A stretch of 15,273 nt of DNA from Acidimicrobiaceae bacterium (GCA_002727235.1 PBWL01000055.1:3606-18878), one strand, 5' to 3'. Shown: positions 1 through 5,527, counted from the stretch's first letter. A program made the numbers and translations. The notes: a model not told the origin generated them from the letters alone.

Positions 1-43
1 TCTACTAGAGAAAACCCGTATTTCTACAAGTCCCCCTGAGTGG
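1..43. repeat. Left copy of ~43 bp repeat shared with the ssrA 3' flank
   Basis: Bases 1-43 match 675-717 closely. The last 26 bases (18-43) are identical to 692-717, from the GTA before TTTCTACAAG through TCCCCCTGAGTGG, and the preceding ACTAGAGAAAAC-like part has few differences. The second copy directly abuts the tmRNA 3' end, but this copy is not joined to a tmRNA gene. The left end of the repeat is cut by the window edge. Direct repeats at ssrA often mark attachment sites of integrated elements, but they can also be a duplicated terminator. The sequence alone does not decide. Confidence 0.7.
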
Positions 44-58
44 GGGAGTCGTAGAAAT
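20..58. repeat. 17-bp imperfect inverted repeat (hairpin/palindrome)
   Basis: Left arm ATTTCTACAAGTCCCCC (20-36) and right arm GGGGGAGTCGTAGAAAT (42-58) are reverse complements apart from two mismatches, around a 5-base loop TGAGT. The right arm is absent from the copy next to ssrA, where the tmRNA sequence replaces it. It could be a bidirectional terminator stem or a recombinase-binding core. Confidence 0.65.
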
Positions 59-266
59 CCGTTTGGCCTGGCGTGGTGCGGATGTTGGTGGGGTGGTGTG
101 GTCGTTGATCACACCGATTTGGAGGTTTGTTCACGCACCAGAGCTCGTGTCTTCTCATTCGCTGGCAGGAGGGCTTGTCACTGGGCAGAAGTGGGGGACT
201 GAATGCAGGCGTGACGAGGCTTCGAGCGGCGTTTTGGGTCGGCCGGAACTGTTTGGCCGGTTTTGC

Positions 267-272
267 TACCTT
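267..272 (+). promoter_or_regulatory. Candidate -10 hexamer of a leaderless promoter
   Basis: TACCTT fits TANNNT and ends exactly 6 bases before the ATG at 279, so transcription would begin at the start codon. No convincing -35 box is seen. Confidence 0.45.
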
Positions 273-278
273 GAGAGC

Positions 279-641
279 ATGTCAGAGGACGAACCGTCGG
301 ATTCGGCCTCGCTGCCAGAAGAGGACCAGGGTTTGTCGCAAAGCGGTCTGCCGTATCCGCCGCCGCCATCGCCGGGCCGCAAATGGCGCAGCATTTTCGC
401 GGGGCGTAGCTGGCGTGATGTCTTCGAGAAGACCAAGCGCGAACTGGGTCAATGCACGCCGGAGGGCGGCCCGTACTACTGGTTCCACGACATAGTCGAC
501 ACCGACGAGGAACCTCCTCACCCAGAAGACCGGTACAGGAGGCCCAATGGTAAGAAGTGTCGCCGTTGTGGCATGTTCTTCTATGTAACAAAACCAGGCT
601 TACATAACCGAGGCGATACCGATAGCTCAGACGGAGACTGA
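279..641 (+). CDS. Unrecognised small acidic protein with a CxxC pair
   Basis: I do not recognise this 120-residue protein. Residues 1-20 are rich in Asp, Glu and Ser, 24-35 form a proline-rich stretch (YPPPPSPG), a basic/aromatic segment follows (KWRSIF, SWRDVF, residues 35-50), then GGPYYWFHDIVD (63-74). The C-terminal part has KKCRRCGMFFY with cysteines at 94 and 97 and a third at 59, so a metal knuckle is possible but only one CxxC is visible. The frame is open upstream to 63. The ATG at 279 was chosen because a -10-like TACCTT lies 6 bases before it and the upstream translation looks non-coding. The last ~30 codons use rarer codons (TTA, ATA, AGG) unlike the neighbours. It sits alone between the two repeats beside ssrA, which may mean acquired DNA. 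Function unknown. Confidence 0.6.
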   Translation: MSEDEPSDSASLPEEDQGLSQSGLPYPPPPSPGRKWRSIFAGRSWRDVFEKTKRELGQCTPEGGPYYWFHDIVDTDEEPPHPEDRYRRPNGKKCRRCGMFFYVTKPGLHNRGDTDSSDGD

Positions 642-674
642 GCTTGGTGAGGGGCCCGCAGAACCCGGCTGATT

Positions 675-717
675 TCTACGAGAGAAAACTTGTATTTCTA
701 CAAGTCCCCCTGAGTGG
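675..717. repeat. Right copy of the ~43 bp repeat, abutting the tmRNA gene
   Basis: Matches bases 1-43. Similarity runs two bases into the last bases of tmRNA (716-717) and then stops. The short word TTTCTAC occurs here at 673 and 695, and in the left copy at 21 and, inverted, at 51. Together the copies bracket the 279-641 gene. Confidence 0.7.
685..705 (-). terminator. Intrinsic terminator of ssrA
   Basis: Read on the minus strand: a 7-bp perfect stem ACTTGTA/TACAAGT closed by a GAAA tetraloop, followed by TTTTCTC, starting 10 bases beyond the mature tmRNA 3' end. The stem is AT-rich but complete. In the left repeat copy two bases of the stem differ, so that hairpin is weakened. Confidence 0.6.
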
Positions 718-1090
718 AGCTGGGGGGAATCGAACCCCCGTCCATCAGCCCGTGAACGGACCCGCTACGACCATTCCCGTCTGAGAGCCTGACGCCGGCT
801 CATCGGCGGGTCGATTGATCTTGCGATCAGCGCTCAGTCTTTCCTAAGAGGCAGCGGTCTTTCTCGCCGTCAACGGTCTTTCTCGTCGTCATCCTCCGCT
901 TCTGTTGCCGGGCTGCGGCGGACCGGCCCCGTGCGCCATTTCTGGTCACGATGACTCTTTACTCACCTGAATCAGGCGGCAAGAGCGAACTGCTCATCGG
1001 CAATTCTTATGGTTGCCCCGTTTCTCGAGTCTGAGCAACTCGGGTCGCAGATTCGCCCAAGCGATACTGACGTCGAAACCGGTCAGCCCC
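715..1090 (-). ncRNA. ssrA: Transfer-messenger RNA (tmRNA)
   Basis: tmRNA rescues ribosomes stalled on broken mRNAs and tags the product for proteolysis. The 5' end reads GGGGCTGACCGGTTTCGACG (from 1090), the classic tmRNA start. The 3' end has a T-arm with stem GGGGG/CCCCC around TTCGATT, and an acceptor strand AGCTCC that pairs with GGGGCT. The discriminator A is at 715. The next three bases (CTC) are not CCA, so CCA must be added after transcription. The tag frame ends ...IADEQFALAA-TGA (stop near 974), with the usual ALAA terminus. The resume codon is either GCC (tag ADEQFALAA) or an upstream GCA (14 residues); by analogy with Mycobacterium, where the resume codon soon follows an ATAAG word, GCC is favoured. 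Length 376 nt is typical. A 19-bp tandem repeat lies at 853-890 in the pseudoknot region. smpB, the partner, is at 1830-2306. Confidence 0.95.
853..890 (-). repeat. 19-bp tandem duplication inside tmRNA
   Basis: AGCGGTCTTTCTCGCCGTC (853-871) is followed immediately by AACGGTCTTTCTCGTCGTC (872-890): 17 of 19 bases match. It lies downstream of the tag stop codon, in the part of tmRNA that normally folds into pseudoknots PK2-PK4. Confidence 0.8.
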
Positions 1091-1107
1091 GTATGAACGC
1101 ACCCACT

Positions 1108-1121
1108 AGGTACAAGTACCT
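1108..1121. promoter_or_regulatory. Perfect palindrome upstream of ssrA
   Basis: AGGTACAAGTACCT: two 6-bp arms (AGGTAC/GTACCT) around AA, 17 bases upstream of the mature tmRNA 5' end. This position would fall within the ssrA promoter region, so it may be a regulator binding site. The ssrA -10 box itself could not be placed with confidence. Confidence 0.35.
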
Positions 1122-1209
1122 GTGTAGTTATGTTGCCGCTCAAACTACAACAACGGCGATGCAACCGGACACCGGGGCATCGCCCCCGGTCTGCGAGGCT
1201 ATTGAACCT

Positions 1210-1803
1210 ATGAGTGGTATTCATCAAGCGACACCGGCCGAAATCAAACAACTTGCAGTCACCGGTTGGCGGGCATTCTGTGCTGATCCGGTGATGCGCT
1301 GGTTCTTTCCAGATGACGATGACTACGAACAAAATGGCCAAGGAGTGTTTCGATGGGTCATTGGCAGGGGAGTGGCGCTGAACAGCACCTGGTGCACAAG
1401 TGATGGGGCGGCGTTTGCCAAGTGGACCCCTCCGGGTCGACCTGAAGCCGAAGTTGAGGATGAACCACGTAATGACCCGGCATGGCGGCTCTCTCGGTTT
1501 GTGGCCTACGGAACATTCTCTGAGGCGAACACACCTCCAGAGCCTCACTGGTATCTCAACATGTTGGCTACCCACCCTGACTGGCAACGGACAGGTTTCG
1601 GCGCAGCACTCATGGGAGAAGTCTTTGCGATTGCCGATGCTGAGGGGCTTGGGTGCTATCTCGAAACTGAGACCGAAGAGAACGTGGCGTATTACCGCCG
1701 CCATGGATTCGAGGTTAGAACTGAATGGGATCTCATGACCGATGACGAAAATGACAGATCCCAAGGCCCACATCAGTGGGGGATGTGGCGCCAACCTCGC
1801 TGA
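1210..1803 (+). CDS. GNAT-family N-acetyltransferase
   Basis: A 197-residue protein of the Gcn5-related acetyltransferase fold, which transfers an acyl group from acyl-CoA to an amine; the substrate cannot be read from sequence. The acyl-CoA-binding motif A is clear in the C-terminal half: WYLNMLATHPDWQRTGFGAALM (the Q/RxxGxG/A pyrophosphate loop), followed by the helix with AEGLGCYLET and the closing YYRRHGFEV motif. The ATG at 1210 was chosen because the open frame upstream to 1009 runs antisense through tmRNA. A GAGG about 12 bases before the ATG may be a weak ribosome-binding site; unlike most neighbours no leaderless -10 sits at 6-7 bases. It lies between ssrA and smpB on the opposite strand and converges on smpB with a 26-bp gap. 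Confidence 0.85.
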   Translation: MSGIHQATPAEIKQLAVTGWRAFCADPVMRWFFPDDDDYEQNGQGVFRWVIGRGVALNSTWCTSDGAAFAKWTPPGRPEAEVEDEPRNDPAWRLSRFVAYGTFSEANTPPEPHWYLNMLATHPDWQRTGFGAALMGEVFAIADAEGLGCYLETETEENVAYYRRHGFEVRTEWDLMTDDENDRSQGPHQWGMWRQPR

Positions 1804-1829
1804 GCCAAATGCAGCTAACGGGCTAACTA

Positions 1830-2306
1830 TTACCTGTTGTATTTGTTGCGTCGGCCCATCTCGCGCTCAATATCGCGCTGTGCGTCTTTTGCAGCGATCG
1901 ACTGGCGCTTGTCAGCTTTTGTGCGGCCCTTACCAATTCCAAGTTCGACCTTCACCCGGCCGTTCTTGAAGTACATCGCAAGGGGAATGATCGACACCCG
2001 TTCGCGATCTACCTGGTCGCTGAGGCGTTTGAGTTCGGCTCGATGCAACAGCAGTTTTCGAGGGCGGTCCTGCTCGTGGGCGCCGAATCCTACGGCAAAC
2101 CCGTAGGGCGCAATCGCAACCCCCTCAAGCCACAACTCGCCACTGCGGAATCGTGCAAAGCCATCGTTGAGTTGCACCTGCGCCTCACGAAGACTTTTCA
2201 CCTCGCTCCCCAGCAAAGAGATACCAGCCTCAATCGAGTCTGAAATCGCATAGTCATGCCGGGCACGGCGGTTACTTGCGATGATTTTGGTGCCGGGCGG
2301 AGCCAT
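1830..2306 (-). CDS. smpB: SsrA-binding protein SmpB
   Basis: SmpB binds the tRNA-like domain of tmRNA, brings it to stalled ribosomes and places its C-terminal tail in the empty mRNA channel. The 158-residue protein has the family's features in order: KIIASNRRARHDYAI near the N-terminus, EAGISLLGSEVKSLREAQVQLNDGF, an LLLHR segment, IPLAMYFKNGRVKVELGIGKG, and the basic tail with ADKRQSIAAKDAQRDIEREMGRR. The start is set at the ATG at 2306; a TTG three codons upstream would add only MFT. A -10-like TAACCT ends 9 bases before the ATG, giving a leader of about three bases. Its RNA partner ssrA lies downstream on the same strand, past an antisense acetyltransferase gene. Confidence 0.96.
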   Translation of the reverse strand: MAPPGTKIIASNRRARHDYAISDSIEAGISLLGSEVKSLREAQVQLNDGFARFRSGELWLEGVAIAPYGFAVGFGAHEQDRPRKLLLHRAELKRLSDQVDRERVSIIPLAMYFKNGRVKVELGIGKGRTKADKRQSIAAKDAQRDIEREMGRRNKYNR

Positions 2307-2315
2307 GGTGAACAA

Positions 2316-2321
2316 AGGTTA
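2316..2321 (-). promoter_or_regulatory. Candidate -10 hexamer of smpB
   Basis: Minus-strand TAACCT, 9 bases before the smpB ATG, with no ribosome-binding site between. Confidence 0.35.
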
Positions 2322-2383
2322 CCGAGTGCGACTGACCGCACTGCGAGACCACGGGCGCCCGGAAGATTGTCACACCCCTTCTT

Positions 2384-2389
2384 TACCGT
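2384..2389 (+). promoter_or_regulatory. Candidate -10 hexamer of the 2397 gene
   Basis: TACCGT ends 7 bases before the ATG at 2397. No Shine-Dalgarno sequence fits between, so the mRNA would be nearly leaderless. Confidence 0.4.
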
Positions 2390-2396
2390 GCTGCAT

Positions 2397-2834
2397 ATGA
2401 ACAATTTCTCATCACATCACGACCCAGAACCAGTGGCGGCCGTATTGCGTCACCCATCAGCAGCCAGAAGGTTGTCGACACCGATCGAACACGTTCGTGA
2501 CCAGGCGGCCATGTCATCGCTGGGAACGAGTGCATTTGCGTTGCACGACGACAGCGACCTCGAAGCAGAACTTCGCCTTCGCGAGGCTGTCGCCCGACGC
2601 CACGGACAACAGATGACGCCTCAACGTCGAGTCGTCACGATTGCCCTACGCGGCCCACTTCTTGACGGTCGGCTGTTTTGGACCGGTGCCGACGGCACCT
2701 GGGGCGTAATCGAACCCCTCCTTGCCGAAATGATGGGCTGGGATGTCTCGGGTCAACGTTCGGTGCGCGCTGACGTCTACTCGGCAGGTGGCAAGCATCA
2801 AGTGCTCGAGGTGCATCAACTTGTAGCCGTGTGA
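2397..2834 (+). CDS. Unrecognised protein, possible short conserved actinobacterial domain
   Basis: A 145-residue soluble protein without membrane segments that I cannot assign. The N-terminal ~50 residues are low in motif content (HHDPEPVAAVLRHPSAARR). The stretch ALHDDSDLEAELRLREAVARRHG looks helical and charged. The C-terminal half contains VTIALRGPLLDGRLFWTGADGTWGVIEPLLAEMMGWDVSGQRSVRADVY. The spacing of LLAEMMGWD...R...Y faintly recalls the C-terminal helical domain of FAD glycerol-3-phosphate dehydrogenases, but this is too weak to name. The start was chosen for the -10-like TACCGT 7 bases upstream; the frame is open to 2256, but that part overlaps the smpB start. The metallopeptidase gene begins 19 bases after its stop, with its own -10-like element. 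Confidence 0.7.
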   Translation: MNNFSSHHDPEPVAAVLRHPSAARRLSTPIEHVRDQAAMSSLGTSAFALHDDSDLEAELRLREAVARRHGQQMTPQRRVVTIALRGPLLDGRLFWTGADGTWGVIEPLLAEMMGWDVSGQRSVRADVYSAGGKHQVLEVHQLVAV

Positions 2835-2840
2835 ACCCAC

Positions 2841-2846
2841 TAGCGT
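2841..2846 (+). promoter_or_regulatory. Candidate -10 hexamer of the JAMM peptidase gene
   Basis: TAGCGT lies 7 bases before the GTG at 2854 and overlaps an alternative in-frame GTG at 2845. This makes 2854 the better start. Confidence 0.4.
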
Positions 2847-2853
2847 GGTCGTT

Positions 2854-3267
2854 GTGATTCAGATCCGGCGAGCCGTTCTCGATGCCATCATCCATGAGGC
2901 GGTGAAGGCGTACCCACTCGAGGCATGCGGTCTCATTTCAGGCCCGACAATCGGTTCAGATGCTGATGTCGTCGACGAGTTCCACCCATGCTTCAACACT
3001 GCGGGATCAGCCCGGGTTTACACAATCGACCCCAAAGATCACCTTCGAATCGAGCGCGAGGTTGAAGATCGCGACAACGAGGTGATTGGTGTAGTTCACA
3101 GCCACACTCACTCCGAGCCGTTTCCAAGCCCGACCGATGTCGGTCAAGCGCCAGATCCGAATTGGCACTACATCATCGTGTCGTTGAAGCGTGAGTCACC
3201 AGAAACCCGCTGCTACCGCATCATCGAGGGCGACATCACCGAAGAAGCACTTCAGATTCTGAATTGA
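2854..3267 (+). CDS. JAMM/MPN+ zinc metallopeptidase, Mec-like
   Basis: A 137-residue JAB1/MPN/Mov34 metalloenzyme. The zinc-site motif is complete: a catalytic Glu in YPLEACGLISG, then VVHSHTHSEPFPSPTD, giving HxH followed by SxxD. Bacterial single-domain members include Mec, which cleaves newly made cysteine from the sulfur carrier CysO by hydrolysing an isopeptide-like bond, and enzymes that trim ubiquitin-like sulfur carriers. Length and the PxEACGLxxG start fit Mec. However, the cysO and cysM genes that accompany mec in mycobacteria are absent: an unrecognised gene lies upstream and a convergent nitroreductase downstream. The partner carrier must be elsewhere or different. GTG at 2854 is preferred over 2845, because the latter overlaps the likely -10 box. 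Confidence 0.88.
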   Translation: MIQIRRAVLDAIIHEAVKAYPLEACGLISGPTIGSDADVVDEFHPCFNTAGSARVYTIDPKDHLRIEREVEDRDNEVIGVVHSHTHSEPFPSPTDVGQAPDPNWHYIIVSLKRESPETRCYRIIEGDITEEALQILN

Positions 3268-3316
3268 GTCACTGGCGGGGCGCAGAGCGTCGCAAGATTG
3301 ACGAGGTCGGTCTCTG

Positions 3317-3901
3317 CTAAGAAGAGATGATGTTGATCTCAAGGTCGGGTCGCATACCGGGCAACGTGTCGCCAGTTGGCCAGCCGAGATAAATCATCCC
3401 GATGAGCCGAGTACCCGACTCAAAGCCGCACAACTCGAGGGTATGAGCCCCATCGATAACCGGCGCCGTCGACCAAAACGAGGCCAGCCCGAGCGACGTC
3501 GCCCCAAGCAACGCATTTTGAATTCCTGCCGACACGGCATCACGATTCTCATCATGAAACGTTGCATGATCATCGGGAGCTGATCCAACCACGAGCACGC
3601 AAGGCACTCGGGTGTACTTCGACCGAACCTTTTGAATCTTGAACTCATCATCAGATCCTCCGGCGATGAGATCTTGAGCGCATGCTTCGCCAAGTCGAAC
3701 CCTGCCGTCACCCGAGAAAGCCGCAAACCTCCAAGGCCAAGTGCGTTTATGATTCGGCGCCCACATTGCAAGCTCACAAAGGTCTCGCACAATGTCTTCG
3801 GAGACCTCTCGATCACGATCAACGAGCATGTTGGTTCGCCGATCTTCCACAATCGCGCGAAGCGTTCCAAAGGCATCGGCCGGCAGCGAATCGGAACTCA
3901 T
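3317..3901 (-). CDS. Nitroreductase-family flavoprotein
   Basis: A 194-residue FMN-dependent oxidoreductase of the nitroreductase superfamily. The N-terminal FMN-phosphate region is recognisable in EDRRTNMLVDRDREVSEDIVRDLCELAMWAPNHKRTWPWRFAAFSG, a common actinobacterial variant with NHKRTWPWRF. The middle has DAVSAGIQNALLGATSLGLASFWSTAP, the helix bearing flavin-contact residues. The C-terminus has GMIYLGWPTGD. The physiological substrate is unknown. The ATG at 3901 was chosen since a -10-like CAAACT ends 6 bases upstream and longer versions would run into the divergent EamA gene. That gene starts 57 bp away. On the other side it converges with the JAMM peptidase with a 49-bp gap. Confidence 0.88.
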   Translation of the reverse strand: MSSDSLPADAFGTLRAIVEDRRTNMLVDRDREVSEDIVRDLCELAMWAPNHKRTWPWRFAAFSGDGRVRLGEACAQDLIAGGSDDEFKIQKVRSKYTRVPCVLVVGSAPDDHATFHDENRDAVSAGIQNALLGATSLGLASFWSTAPVIDGAHTLELCGFESGTRLIGMIYLGWPTGDTLPGMRPDLEINIISS

Positions 3902-3907
3902 CTCGAC

Positions 3908-3913
3908 AGTTTG
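3908..3913 (-). promoter_or_regulatory. Candidate leaderless -10 hexamer of the nitroreductase gene
   Basis: Minus-strand CAAACT, ending 6 bases before the ATG at 3901. It deviates from TANNNT at the first base. Confidence 0.3.
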
Positions 3914-3946
3914 CCATTGACGCGCCCGCCCGACCCCAACCGATGT

Positions 3947-3952
3947 CACAAT
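3947..3952 (+). promoter_or_regulatory. Candidate leaderless -10 hexamer of the first EamA gene
   Basis: CACAAT ends 6 bases before the ATG at 3959. A TTGACG at 3917-3922 is too far (24-base spacer) to be a normal -35 partner. Confidence 0.35.
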
Positions 3953-3958
3953 GGCGTC

Positions 3959-4882
3959 ATGCCCTGCCGCGCCATCTTTGCAGTAGTTGCGGCAGCGGCA
4001 CTTTTCGGTACTACAGGCACCGCTCAAGCGCTCGGCCCCGACGGCACGTCCGTGTGGACGGTTGGAGCGATCCGCATCGCCCTTGGAGCCATCACTCTGT
4101 GGGCGTGCAGCCCGTCAAAGCAGCTACAGCCCGCAACGACCGGGGTGAATCGCAACCTCGTGTTGTGTGGGGCATTCGGCGCGGCCTTGTACCAGCCAGC
4201 GTTCTTTTTTGGTGTGGAACGTTCGGGCGTTGCAGCCGGAACTGTCATTGCGCTCGGAAGCGGCCCGGTGTTCTCCGGCCTCATCGATCTCGTACTACAC
4301 CGAAGAAACCCGGCCATGAGGTGGTACGCCGGCACTGCAGTCATGCTTGTCGGAGTTGCAGTTCTCGTTGCCGGGGGAGCAAACGATTCATCCGTGATAT
4401 CACTCTCGCTCTTCGGGATGCTGTCAGCAATGGCTGCCGGGCTCGGTTATGCCGTGTATGCGTACATCACTAGCGTCCTCATTTCGCGAGGAGTGGGGTC
4501 AACCGAGGCGCTCGCTTCCCAGTTTGCTCTCGCCGCACTCATACTCAGTCCGTTCCTTATCGCTTCAGTCGTCTCGAGCAGTGATGTCGGTTGGGTGTGG
4601 TCGACGAGTGGCATAGTGATGCTGCTGCACCTGGGCGTCTTGACGGCAGGCATCGCCTACGTGCTGTATGGCTGGGGCCTTCGGACGCTACATGCGTCCA
4701 CGGCAGTGTCGATCACTCTGGTTGAGCCGCTCACCGCCGCACTCGCTGCGTTTGTCGTACTTGGTGAACGTCTGTCGGCACTGGGATGGATGGCAGGGGT
4801 ATTGATTCTTCTTGGCCTTGTCGTACTCAGTCGGTCTCAGCAACCTCGTGATTCGCGGACGTCTGCATCGGCAGTGTCTTAG
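3959..4882 (+). CDS. EamA/DMT-superfamily membrane transporter
   Basis: A 307-residue inner-membrane protein of the drug/metabolite transporter superfamily, with about ten hydrophobic helices arranged as two EamA repeats. Repeat 1 starts FAVVAAAALFGTTGTAQALGP and includes AALYQPAFFFGVERSGVAAGTVIALGSGPVF. Repeat 2 starts SLFGMLSAMAAGLGYAVYAYITS and ends with TAVSITLVEPLTAALAAFVVLGERLSALGWMAG, the usual EP-x-A...GE signature of the family. Such proteins export amino acids, nucleotides or other metabolites; the substrate is not readable. The frame is open far upstream (to 3632), but that part is antisense to the nitroreductase, so the ATG at 3959 with its CACAAT element is the start. Its TAG stop shares four bases with the stop of the convergent LysE-family gene. 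Confidence 0.9.
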   Translation: MPCRAIFAVVAAAALFGTTGTAQALGPDGTSVWTVGAIRIALGAITLWACSPSKQLQPATTGVNRNLVLCGAFGAALYQPAFFFGVERSGVAAGTVIALGSGPVFSGLIDLVLHRRNPAMRWYAGTAVMLVGVAVLVAGGANDSSVISLSLFGMLSAMAAGLGYAVYAYITSVLISRGVGSTEALASQFALAALILSPFLIASVVSSSDVGWVWSTSGIVMLLHLGVLTAGIAYVLYGWGLRTLHASTAVSITLVEPLTAALAAFVVLGERLSALGWMAGVLILLGLVVLSRSQQPRDSRTSASAVS

Positions 4883-5508
4883 GCGACTCGGTGAGCGCGG
4901 GCTGCGAGCACACCGAGCGCAACGAACACCGAGCCCGACACCCAGCGCTGCACGAATGCCAGCGAGCGGCCCTTCAGAAGCATGTCGCGCAGCCCACTCG
5001 TTGTGATCGCCCACGTCGAGTCAGTGACAGAGCCGATCACCACAAACACGACGCCCAAGGTGAGCACCTGTGACCAGGCTGGCCCACGGCTCTCATCGAC
5101 AAACTGCGGCAGATATGACAAGAAGAACAATGCAACCTTCGGGTTCAGCACATTGACGATCACGCCTTGGCTAAATGCTCTTCGTCTCGGTAGATGATCG
5201 ATCGAAAGGGTGACTGCGTCGGGGCGGCGCACCAACGTGTTGAGACCGACGCCGACGAGATACACCGCTCCGGCCCACTTGATGATGCCGAACGCGGTTG
5301 CTGAGGCTGCGATGACAGCAGATAAACCGGCCGTGGCTGCAACGGCATGAGTCAGGTTGCCGAGCTCGAGACCGGCAACCGAGGCGAGGGCAACCGACCG
5401 GCCATCAGACATTGAACGGTTCACGATGTAGAGCACTGCAGGGCCCGGAATGATGAGGAGAACAAATGAGGCCGCAGCAAAAGAAATAAGAGACTCGGCC
5501 GCTGGCAT
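4879..5508 (-). CDS. LysE/RhtB-family amino-acid exporter
   Basis: A 209-residue membrane protein with about six transmembrane helices. Family marks are SFVLLIIPGPAVLYIVNRSMSDGR near the N-terminus (helix 1 plus the conserved PGP) and NPKVALFFLSYLPQFV in the centre, typical of the LysE/RhtB exporters of lysine, threonine, homoserine and related amino acids. Substrate assignment is not possible from sequence. It is divergent from the alpha/beta hydrolase gene, with 31 bp between start codons, and overlaps the end of the EamA gene by 4 bp (4879-4882, shared TTAG/CTAA). The ATG at 5508 fits the family start; a -10-like TAGCGT lies 8 bases upstream. Confidence 0.93.
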   Translation of the reverse strand: MPAAESLISFAAASFVLLIIPGPAVLYIVNRSMSDGRSVALASVAGLELGNLTHAVAATAGLSAVIAASATAFGIIKWAGAVYLVGVGLNTLVRRPDAVTLSIDHLPRRRAFSQGVIVNVLNPKVALFFLSYLPQFVDESRGPAWSQVLTLGVVFVVIGSVTDSTWAITTSGLRDMLLKGRSLAFVQRWVSGSVFVALGVLAARAHRVA

Positions 5509-5516
5509 GGCGGCGA

Positions 5517-5522
5517 ACGCTA
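5517..5522 (-). promoter_or_regulatory. Candidate -10 hexamer of the LysE-family gene
   Basis: Minus-strand TAGCGT, ending 8 bases before the ATG at 5508. It faces the hydrolase element at 5528-5533. Confidence 0.35.
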
Positions 5523-5527
5523 CCTGC

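Noticed and set aside
240..265. Possible terminator hairpin (CGGCC/GGCCG followed by GTTTT)
   Set aside because: Only a 5-bp stem with a 10-base loop, and the T run overlaps the likely promoter of the 279 gene.
1..717. CRISPR-like array (TTTCTAC words recall Cas12a repeats)
   Set aside because: Copies are few, unevenly spaced and in both orientations, with no spacer periodicity and no cas genes.
1009..1209. N-terminal extension of the GNAT frame
   Set aside because: It would be read antisense through tmRNA and its promoter; the family's typical start fits the ATG at 1210.
994..1794. Long minus-strand open frame opposite the GNAT gene
   Set aside because: Covers the 5' part of tmRNA and mirrors the GNAT coding sequence; no family resemblance.
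3268..3316. Terminator between the JAMM peptidase and nitroreductase genes
   Set aside because: No stem with a following T run could be found on either strand.
3632..3958. Upstream extension of the first EamA frame
   Set aside because: Antisense to the nitroreductase coding region; the sequence is not membrane-like and the real EamA N-terminus starts at 3959.
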